Positions 6,709 to 12,070 of a stretch of 12,070 nt of DNA are shown here, piece after piece. The notes beneath the pieces were generated by a model. The model was not told the DNA's origin. It ran no database searches and worked only from the letters and a program-made list of their open reading frames with translations. Location of the stretch: positions 1-12,070 of the forward strand of contig JAEZPX010000045.1 of NCBI GenBank assembly GCA_023413275.1, given 5' to 3'. Numbering within the stretch: the stretch's first letter is position 1; each line of letters opens with the position of its first letter. Position numbers and translations under genes: made by a program. The DNA comes from Bacillota bacterium. Its GTDB lineage: Bacteria; Bacillota; Clostridia; Lachnospirales; Anaerotignaceae.

Positions 6709-8132
6709 TAAAGTAGATTGTGTTTTTTTAATTTTCGGTAGAGGGTGGCACGGCTAATTTGCAAAGTTTCTGCCAGCTTTTCTTTCTCCTCCACAGAGTC
6801 ATCCTCCTTAATTAGATTAGAGAGCACTCGTTTTTCATACTCTTCCATAATCTTATCTAAAGACCAAGCATCATAGCCTCTTGATGAGCGCAACACAATA
6901 TGGTCAGGCAAGTCAGAAAGCTGCACTTCTTCAGATTCCACGATGTTTGCTAAATACTCCATAATATTTTTTAACTCTCTAACATTTCCAGGCCAATTGT
7001 AGCTGACTAAAGTCTGCATAACCTCCGCTGTTACACCTTGGATATGTTTGCTCAGCTTCTGATTATAATACTCAATATAGTGCTGCACCAACGGGGGTAT
7101 GTCCTCTTTTCTGGTTCGCAAAGGAGGTAACTCAATGGGAATTATATTCAAACGATAATATAAATCCTCCCGAAAATTTCCTTCTTGAACCATTTGCTCG
7201 ATGTTTTTATTGGTGGCACAAATCACCCGAATATCAATGGGAATCTGCTTATGACCACCAATGCGCTCAAGCTTATTTTCTTGCAAAACCCGCAAAAGCT
7301 TGGTTTGCACATGGAGTGGCATATCTCCGATTTCATCCAAAAATATCGTACTTTTATCAGCTAGCTCAAATTTTCCGATCGCGCCCTTTTTCTTTGCACC
7401 TGTAAAGGCCCCTTCTTCATATCCAAAGAGCTCACTATCCACCAAGTTTTCAGGAATTGCTGCACAATTAATGGAAATCATAAGCTTATCACATCTTTGA
7501 CTCAATCCATGAATCATCTTGGCCATGATTTCCTTCCCTGTTCCACTCTCGCCACGCAAAAAAACAGTGGAACCCGATCTGGCAACCTTACAACCAATAG
7601 CAATGGCTTCTTGCATTTTATGACTTTTTCCGACAAATGACCACCCTTTTTTATCATCGTGAACCACCTGCAACTGTTGCTCTAAACGATCCCGTGCTTC
7701 AGCGGTATACAGCTTACTTTCCAAAAGCATGGTCATATATTTTAAGAATTCCTCTAATTTCCCTCGATTTTTCAGTAGGCTTTCCCGCTGTCTTTCTTCA
7801 AAGGCAACAATGGAAATAACCCCTACTACAATCTCATCTTTGAAAATTGGATATGCTAAGTCCGCCAGTTCCTTACAGTAAGCACGCTTTTCACAGCCAA
7901 TACAACTGGGATCTTCTGCTGCATTGGTGATAATACCGCATTTCCCTGATTTCAAAATTTCATGAAAAAATTTGGCGTGGGCAATAGTGTTTCCCACTTC
8001 GAAGGCATAATTTCCCGTTCCTGCCACTCGTATTAATTTATTATCCACTACTGTTACATCACATTCTAAAATAGACGAAATTGCTTGGGCATAAGCTTGA
8101 ATAAAGGTCTGAATTTTCATTAAAGCAGTCAC
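6708..8132 (-). CDS. cdsR: Sigma-54-dependent activator of cysteine desulfidase (CdsR-like)
   Basis: A 474-aa bacterial enhancer-binding protein that would remodel sigma-54 RNA polymerase. The N-terminal sensor (about 1-140) resembles a PAS/GAF-type domain and carries four cysteines, C65, C77, C80 and C86 (CIGCEKRAYC). The AAA+ domain (about 165-400) has Walker A GESGTGKE (194-201), the sigma-54 contact loop GAFTGA (241-246), Walker B IFLDEIGD (263-270), arginine-finger region REDLYYRLN (321-329) and NWPGNVREL (379-387). A Fis-type helix-turn-helix closes it (LAETLQISRATLYRKLKKHNLL region, 453-474). I chose the GTG at 8132 because AGAGGTG lies 8 nt upstream; the GTG at 8141 falls inside that site, and the ATG at 8120 has none. 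There is no receiver domain, so it senses a ligand or redox state directly. The adjacent cdsB and its -24/-12 promoter make cdsB the obvious target. The name rests on this context and on the reported C. difficile CdsR. Confidence 0.88.
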   Translation of the reverse strand: MTALMKIQTFIQAYAQAISSILECDVTVVDNKLIRVAGTGNYAFEVGNTIAHAKFFHEILKSGKCGIITNAAEDPSCIGCEKRAYCKELADLAYPIFKDEIVVGVISIVAFEERQRESLLKNRGKLEEFLKYMTMLLESKLYTAEARDRLEQQLQVVHDDKKGWSFVGKSHKMQEAIAIGCKVARSGSTVFLRGESGTGKEIMAKMIHGLSQRCDKLMISINCAAIPENLVDSELFGYEEGAFTGAKKKGAIGKFELADKSTIFLDEIGDMPLHVQTKLLRVLQENKLERIGGHKQIPIDIRVICATNKNIEQMVQEGNFREDLYYRLNIIPIELPPLRTRKEDIPPLVQHYIEYYNQKLSKHIQGVTAEVMQTLVSYNWPGNVRELKNIMEYLANIVESEEVQLSDLPDHIVLRSSRGYDAWSLDKIMEEYEKRVLSNLIKEDDSVEEKEKLAETLQISRATLYRKLKKHNLL

Positions 8133-8155
8133 ATTGTTCACCTCTTTCTCTTTTC

Positions 8156-8184
8156 AGTATAGCTGAAAATCAGCCAGTACTCAA
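8156..8184 (-). promoter_or_regulatory. Sigma-A promoter of cdsR
   Basis: On the - strand: TTGAGT (8184-8179), 17-bp spacer, TATACT (8161-8156). Transcription would start near 8149, leaving a very short leader that contains the AGAGGTG ribosome binding site. The spacer holds the perfect inverted repeat GCTGA-AAA-TCAGC (8162-8174), a possible operator. Confidence 0.65.
8162..8174. promoter_or_regulatory. Palindrome inside the cdsR promoter
   Basis: GCTGA-AAA-TCAGC, with 5-bp arms that continue imperfectly outward (AGTATA on one side, CAGTACT on the other). It sits exactly between the -35 and -10 elements of cdsR, where a bound protein would block polymerase. The binder is unknown; it does not match the TCTCA-N4-TGAGA motif. 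Confidence 0.4.
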
Positions 8185-8305
8185 TAATAATGATTCCTAT
8201 TTCCCTTAGCTTTTTTATAAACCCATATATACACTCATTCTGTTTTTCCATTACAAAAATTTCCCTTTGATAAGGCTTCAAAAAAGGCTATGTGACTTTC
8301 TGGTC

Positions 8306-8334
8306 TTGATAGCCCCAACTATATCTAGTATACT
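8306..8334 (+). promoter_or_regulatory. Sigma-A promoter of lplA-lipA
   Basis: TTGATA (8306-8311), 17-bp spacer, TATACT (8329-8334): five of six matches in each box. The start would be near 8341, giving a leader of about 30 nt. The -10 box and following bases repeat those of the divergent cdsR promoter. Confidence 0.75.
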
Positions 8335-8370
8335 GAAAAGTGAACTTTACAAATGATAAGGAGGGCTCAT

Positions 8371-9366
8371 ATGATTTTTATTCAGCCAAAAGAAACAGAC
8401 GCGGCATACCATTTTGCAGCCGAGGAATTTTGCATGAGTTCAATGGGACAAACCCAAGATATATTCATGCTATGGCAAACAGATCGCTGTGCCATGCTAG
8501 GCAGTAACCAAATTGCCCAAGACGAAATTGATTTTGACTTAGCAAAACAGCACGACGTACAAATCGTTCGACGTGCCAGCGGCGGGGGAACCATTTATAC
8601 TGATAAAGGCACCCTGCTTTGCACGAGAATAACCCCTTTTACATCAGGTGATGACGCCAAGGAGATTGGTCGAACCCAATTGGCAGACCCCGTTATTATG
8701 GCCTTGCAAAAAATGGGGATCCACGCAGAAATAAAAGGTAGAAATGATATGCTCCTAGAAGGCAAAAAAATTTCCGGTTTGGCGCAGCGTTTAGGAAAAA
8801 ATTACCTTTGCAGTCATTGCTCCCTCCTATTTGATACGGATCTTTCCGTTCTGGAGAGCATTCTGACAGTGGATGAATCAAAGCTGAAAAACAAGGGCAT
8901 TTCCTCAGTACGTAGTCGTGTTACCAATATCCGTAAACACCTCACAAAAAAATGTGATACACAAACATTCATAGCACTTTTCAAAGAGGCCTTATCGGAA
9001 ATTCTTCCATTCGAGATATATTCTTTTTCCAATGAGGAGCTTTCTTCCATTGAAAAAATACGAGAAGAAAAATTTGCAAATCCCCTTTGGACATACCGTA
9101 CCAGTCATAACTTTACCCACCATTGCGAAAAACGTTTACCTCTGGGTAAAGTTGAAGTTTATTATGAAGTCAAAGATGGCGTCATTTCATCCTGCTCCAT
9201 CCGTGGTGATTTTCTTTCTATTAAACCCATTGAGGAGTTGGAAAACCATTTAACAGATATTTTATTTGACAAGGATTCACTGATGGCCCGTTTAAATGAA
9301 ATGGATTTACGCCCTTATCTAGGGGGGATTGATACAGAGGAATTTTTGTCCGTATTATTTTCATAA
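8371..9366 (+). CDS. lplA: Lipoate-protein ligase A
   Basis: A 331-aa cytoplasmic enzyme that activates lipoate with ATP and transfers it to a lysine of lipoyl domains such as GcvH or 2-oxoacid dehydrogenase E2. The catalytic domain shows RRASGGGTIYTDKG (67-80), the LplA/LipB-type signature, and GKKISGLAQR (131-140), whose K132 or K133 corresponds to the substrate-contact lysine of E. coli LplA. The last 80 or so residues (from WTYRTSHNF) form the accessory C-terminal domain, so this is a full-length, two-domain ligase. The usual YHD of the signature is YTD here. Start: AAGGAGG (8358-8364) lies 6 nt before the ATG at 8371; the in-frame ATG at 8353 lies upstream of that site and is rejected. 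It is transcribed from the promoter at 8306-8334, divergent from cdsR, and precedes lipA by 112 nt. Confidence 0.93.
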   Translation: MIFIQPKETDAAYHFAAEEFCMSSMGQTQDIFMLWQTDRCAMLGSNQIAQDEIDFDLAKQHDVQIVRRASGGGTIYTDKGTLLCTRITPFTSGDDAKEIGRTQLADPVIMALQKMGIHAEIKGRNDMLLEGKKISGLAQRLGKNYLCSHCSLLFDTDLSVLESILTVDESKLKNKGISSVRSRVTNIRKHLTKKCDTQTFIALFKEALSEILPFEIYSFSNEELSSIEKIREEKFANPLWTYRTSHNFTHHCEKRLPLGKVEVYYEVKDGVISSCSIRGDFLSIKPIEELENHLTDILFDKDSLMARLNEMDLRPYLGGIDTEEFLSVLFS

Positions 9367-9478
9367 AGCAATGATTCATTGAAGAATATCTTAAAGCTTA
9401 AGGGAATGTAATTCAAACGGAGGATTCAAAAAATTTTCAACACATTCCTATCGAGTATCTAAATTGGAGGACAAATAC

Positions 9479-10333
9479 ATGAGAGAAAAACCAGATTGGT
9501 TAAAAAGAACGTTTAAAGATAATTCAAATTTAAGTTATGTGCGGGAAATGCTCACGGAGCTACATTTAAATACCATTTGTGATGCGGCAATGTGCCCCAA
9601 TTATGTGGAATGTTTTTCAAAAAAAACAGCCACCTTCATGATTTTAGGGGTAAATTGTACTAGAAATTGCCGTTTCTGTAACGTAATCAATCAGGACCCC
9701 CAAAGTGTTGACCCTGATGAACCAAACAGAATAGCCCAAGCCGTATCAAAACTGGGTTTAAAATATGTGGTTATCACCTCTGTAACAAGAGACGATTTGC
9801 CTGATGGCGGGGCGGCTCACTTTGGGGCAACCATTCGTGCCATTCACGCATTAAACCCACAAACGGCTGTTGAGGTTTTGATACCCGATTTTCAAGGAAG
9901 TATAGATGCACTCAAACTTGTTACCGATGCGAACCCTGAAGTCATCAGCCATAACATGGAAACAGTATATTCTTTATATGAACAAGTCCGCCCTCAAGCA
10001 ATTTATGGAAGGTCCTTGAAGGTATTAAAATCAATCAAAGAACTGGCACCTCATATTCGTTCCAAAACAGGCATTATGCTGGGTCTTGGTGAGAAGGAAC
10101 TGGAAGTTTATCAATTGATGGAGGATTTAAGAGAGGTTGGTTGTGAGTTTCTGACTATTGGTCAATATTTGGCGCCAAGCCCATTGCACTATCCCGTAAA
10201 GGAATACATAACACCTCAACAATTTGACCATTATGGTAAAATTGCAAAGGAAAATGGCTTCACCTTTGTTGCCTCTGCCCCTTTTGTTCGCAGTTCTTAC
10301 AATGCATCTGAAGCGCTGAAATCAGAAGCATAG
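9479..10333 (+). CDS. lipA: Lipoyl synthase
   Basis: A 284-aa radical SAM enzyme that inserts two sulfur atoms into the octanoyl group of lipoyl domains. Both clusters are visible: the auxiliary-cluster motif C34-x4-C39-x5-C45 (CDAAMCPNYVEC) and the SAM-cluster motif C60-x3-C64-x2-C67 (CTRNCRFC). RSSY (271-274) near the C terminus supplies the serine ligand of the auxiliary cluster. Other family blocks are ITSVTRDDLPDGG, SHNMETV, KTGIMLGLGE and TIGQYLAPS. All expected residues are intact and the length is normal. The ATG at 9479 has GGAGG (9466-9470) 8 nt upstream; a TTG at 9464 overlaps that site and is not the start. Probably cotranscribed with lplA. LipB is not seen here, so octanoyl groups may be loaded by LplA or by an enzyme encoded elsewhere. 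Confidence 0.96.
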   Translation: MREKPDWLKRTFKDNSNLSYVREMLTELHLNTICDAAMCPNYVECFSKKTATFMILGVNCTRNCRFCNVINQDPQSVDPDEPNRIAQAVSKLGLKYVVITSVTRDDLPDGGAAHFGATIRAIHALNPQTAVEVLIPDFQGSIDALKLVTDANPEVISHNMETVYSLYEQVRPQAIYGRSLKVLKSIKELAPHIRSKTGIMLGLGEKELEVYQLMEDLREVGCEFLTIGQYLAPSPLHYPVKEYITPQQFDHYGKIAKENGFTFVASAPFVRSSYNASEALKSEA

Positions 10334-10436
10334 CCTTTTGAATTAGTTCAACCGTACAGATATCTAAGGGAGAAAAATATCCTCAAAAATGACTGCATGA
10401 AATATTCAAAATAGGCTTGAGGTATAAACTAAGATT

Positions 10437-10486
10437 AAAAAACCTACAATGCAATGCATATTATGCAAAGCAATGTAGGTTTTTTT
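10437..10486. terminator. Bidirectional terminator between lipA and the TolC-like gene
   Basis: Outer arms AAAAAACCTACA and TGTAGGTTTTTT (12 bp), then an A-A mismatch, TGC/GCA, a two-base mismatch and TGCAT-ATT-ATGCA at the tip. A run of six A on the left and seven T on the right gives a U tract in both directions, which fits the convergent genes ending at 10333 (+) and 10505 (-). Confidence 0.9.
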
Positions 10487-10504
10487 GATTGTTCTTAACT
10501 TATA

Positions 10505-11845
10505 TTAACCGCTGATTCTTTCTTTATAATTACTATAGATATCCAGAGAAGTTCCCTTCATTAACAGGCGATATTCCTCCCAAGCCAAATCATAATCATA
10601 TGCGGCTTGCATGAGAGCCAGATCATTTTGTTCAAATTGAAGTTGTAGCCCTTGAATCTCCACTGAAGAAATCAAACCTAATTTTGCAGATTTTTGCTGT
10701 TGTTCCCACTGGATTTTTGCTTTTTCAGTGGTATCTTTTTGAAGCTGATAAGCCGAGGCAGCCTTATTGATGCTATCCAGCTTTTTCTTTAAATCATTGG
10801 CAATACTAGTTTTCTGTGTTTCCACGGATACCTTCGCAATATCCATATCTACTTCATGTGCCTTAATTTGACCCGAGTACAACGTAGAATCCTTGGTTTT
10901 CTTTTCAGCCTGTTGATAATCTCTTTGCAAGGTCTTCAACTGATAATTATTATCAGTCGCTTCCTTTAACAGCTCCTCGCTGTATTCAGGAGCATATTCT
11001 ATCACTCTAGTGCGATCAGGTGCAATCACTTCTAGGGTATCATCAATGGGTCTGCCCATCAAATCATTTAACTGACGCTTTATGAGTATCAAGCCATCCT
11101 TAGCATCTTGAATATCCTTACTATTTTCTTGTACAGTAAGCTTAGCCTGCTTTAAGTCCACATCAATGCTTAAGCCTAACGCCGCTTTTTTCTCTGTTAT
11201 TTGGTATACCCGCTCCAACAATTGTTGCTTTTCTTCAAGAAGGCGGATGCCGCTCTCTATCTGCACAGTCTTTTCCACCAAAAGCTGAGAAACCAACAAG
11301 GCCTGATTGTTCCAATCTTCTTGAGTTTTATTTAAGTCCTGCTTTTTATTTTTTAAATCCTGTTGTTGATCTTCCAAGTCGTCTCTTTTGCTATCAGCAA
11401 TGCTATCAGTCATATCCTCCATGGCACTGGCCATCTTTGCACTGCCTGAAAGCAAGCCACTGCTCACACCACCCAAAACCTGATCAGATGCTGGGGAAGT
11501 TTGGGAAATCACACTGCCAATGGTACCTTTTCCTGCAGACGCCGCGTCACCTGCCGCTCGCCTTGCATGGGCCGCACTATCTTGCGCATCTTTTAAATCA
11601 CTCAAACCGTCATCAATGGCATCCAACCCCGCAAGAATTTTTTTATAATTCAATTCCATTGTGGTTTTAATACGATTGTTTTTCAATACTTCCTTTTGAA
11701 TTTGCTCTAAAGTCATAGGGCCTGTTATGGTTTCCTCCGCCTCAGTTGCAACCCGAACTTTTGCAAAAGCCGGCGATACCATGCTAAAAGTCAGAATGCC
11801 TGCCAAAAACAAAGCACTTCCCTTTTGATATTTGATATTCATCAT
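10505..11845 (-). CDS. Secreted TolC-family protein
   Basis: A 446-aa exported coiled-coil protein resembling outer-membrane efflux (TolC/OEP) proteins. A signal peptide is clear: basic start, hydrophobic ALFLAGILTFSMV, cleavage probably after SPAFA (residue 28). Two OEP-type repeats are visible: about 185-270, with LGLSIDVDLKQAK and LNDLMGRPID, and about 365-432, with KLGLISSVEIQGLQ and YDYDLAWEEYRLLMKG. Between the signal and the first repeat lies an Ala/Gly/Ser-rich insertion (about 88-150) followed by a very charged coiled coil (152-175). No lipobox or sortase motif was seen. AAGGAG stands 8 nt before the ATG at 11845. The upstream membrane-protein gene ends only 21 nt away, so the two probably form an operon with further transporter parts outside the window. 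In a cell with one membrane it cannot be a true outer-membrane channel; its role is unknown. Confidence 0.8.
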   Translation of the reverse strand: MMNIKYQKGSALFLAGILTFSMVSPAFAKVRVATEAEETITGPMTLEQIQKEVLKNNRIKTTMELNYKKILAGLDAIDDGLSDLKDAQDSAAHARRAAGDAASAGKGTIGSVISQTSPASDQVLGGVSSGLLSGSAKMASAMEDMTDSIADSKRDDLEDQQQDLKNKKQDLNKTQEDWNNQALLVSQLLVEKTVQIESGIRLLEEKQQLLERVYQITEKKAALGLSIDVDLKQAKLTVQENSKDIQDAKDGLILIKRQLNDLMGRPIDDTLEVIAPDRTRVIEYAPEYSEELLKEATDNNYQLKTLQRDYQQAEKKTKDSTLYSGQIKAHEVDMDIAKVSVETQKTSIANDLKKKLDSINKAASAYQLQKDTTEKAKIQWEQQQKSAKLGLISSVEIQGLQLQFEQNDLALMQAAYDYDLAWEEYRLLMKGTSLDIYSNYKERISG

Positions 11846-11866
11846 ATTTCACGCTCCTTTATAGAA

Positions 11867-12070
11867 TTACTGTGCCACTGCCGGTAATTCATTTTTTTCC
11901 ATTGCAATCTCTAATTTTTCTTCTTTTTTCAGAATGAATTTTACTCGTATAAACCATATCAAACAGCTCATAATAAAACAAATACCACTGATACAGCCCA
12001 AAACAATCATTTCTTGATGTATTGCTTCAAATCCCGTTCCCATCAGTGCCATGTCTCGATAGCCCACGGC
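11867..12070 (-). CDS. Membrane protein, C-terminal part only
   Basis: An open frame reaching the window edge; 67 codons remain before the stop at 11867. It contains one strong membrane segment (VLGCISGICFIMSCLIWFI) followed by a basic, lysine-rich cytoplasmic tail (KFILKKEEKLEIAMEKNE). The frame stays open to base 12070, so the gene probably begins outside the window. It ends 21 nt before the TolC-like gene on the same strand, consistent with a shared operon and perhaps with a transporter permease. The fragment is too short to assign a family. Confidence 0.6.
   Translation of the reverse strand, partial: AVGYRDMALMGTGFEAIHQEMIVLGCISGICFIMSCLIWFIRVKFILKKEEKLEIAMEKNELPAVAQ

Noticed and set aside
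8133..8141. GTG at 8141 as cdsR start
   Set aside because: It lies inside the AGAGGTG ribosome binding site that serves the GTG at 8132.
8286..8314. GGCTA...TAGCC inverted repeat before lplA as a riboswitch
   Set aside because: It lies upstream of the predicted transcription start and overlaps the -35 box, so it would not be in the RNA; the 5-bp arms could be chance.
8353..8370. Upstream ATG of lplA
   Set aside because: It precedes the ribosome binding site AAGGAGG rather than following it.
9416..9465. Leftover small gene between lplA and lipA, suggested by a GGAGG at 9420
   Set aside because: No start codon follows at proper spacing and no meaningful peptide is encoded.
9464..9478. TTG at 9464 as lipA start
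   Set aside because: It overlaps the GGAGG that serves the ATG at 9479.
11437..11670. + strand open frame opposite the TolC-like gene
   Set aside because: It is a His/Pro/Leu-rich shadow of the Ala/Gly-rich insertion on the other strand.

Overview
The window looks like a chromosomal segment of a low-GC anaerobic Firmicute, most likely a clostridium related to Lachnospirales. The reasons are AT-rich intergenic DNA, strong GGAGG-type ribosome binding sites, U-tract terminators, a divergent clostridial-type topoisomerase pair, and an oxygen-labile cysteine desulfidase beside a sigma-54 activator. The taxonomic call is an inference. No mobile elements, CRISPR arrays, rRNA or tRNA genes were seen.

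Layout. (1) 1-2927, + strand: the 3' part of a ParE/GyrB-type subunit followed 17 nt later by a full ParC/GyrA-type subunit, closed by a terminator at about 3007-3045. (2) 3069-4550, - strand: an unusual predicted membrane protein joining a MerR-like DNA-binding head, an RDD membrane domain and a large C-terminal domain probably outside the cell. (3) 4551-5041: a long AT-rich gap with a perfect 13-bp-stem terminator and otherwise little of note. (4) 5042-8132, - strand: a cysteine catabolism module. A cysteine desulfidase (cdsB/cyuA) lies downstream of its probable activator, the sigma-54 enhancer-binding protein CdsR. The 391-bp gap between them holds a near-consensus -24/-12 promoter and three copies of the palindrome TCTCA-N4-TGAGA, which fit CdsR enhancer sites. 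(5) 8371-10333, + strand, divergent from cdsR: lipoate-protein ligase (lplA) and lipoyl synthase (lipA). A good sigma-A promoter precedes lplA and a bidirectional terminator follows lipA. (6) 10505-12070, - strand: a secreted TolC-family protein, preceded by the C-terminal end of a membrane protein that runs off the window.

How the parts work together. The topoisomerase pair should form one heterotetrameric type IIA enzyme. CdsR, probably sensing cysteine or sulfide through its cysteine-rich N-terminal domain, should switch on cdsB with sigma-54 polymerase, so that excess cysteine is broken down to pyruvate, ammonia and sulfide. LplA attaches lipoate (or octanoate) to carrier domains and LipA inserts sulfur into octanoylated domains, so the pair covers both salvage and maturation of lipoyl proteins. 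A sulfur link between the two divergent units is possible but unproven. The TolC-like protein and its upstream membrane partner are probably part of an export or envelope system.

The main points of interest are the reconstructed CdsR/sigma-54 regulatory region, the MerR-RDD membrane fusion, and the altered active-site and drug-pocket residues of the ParC-like subunit.
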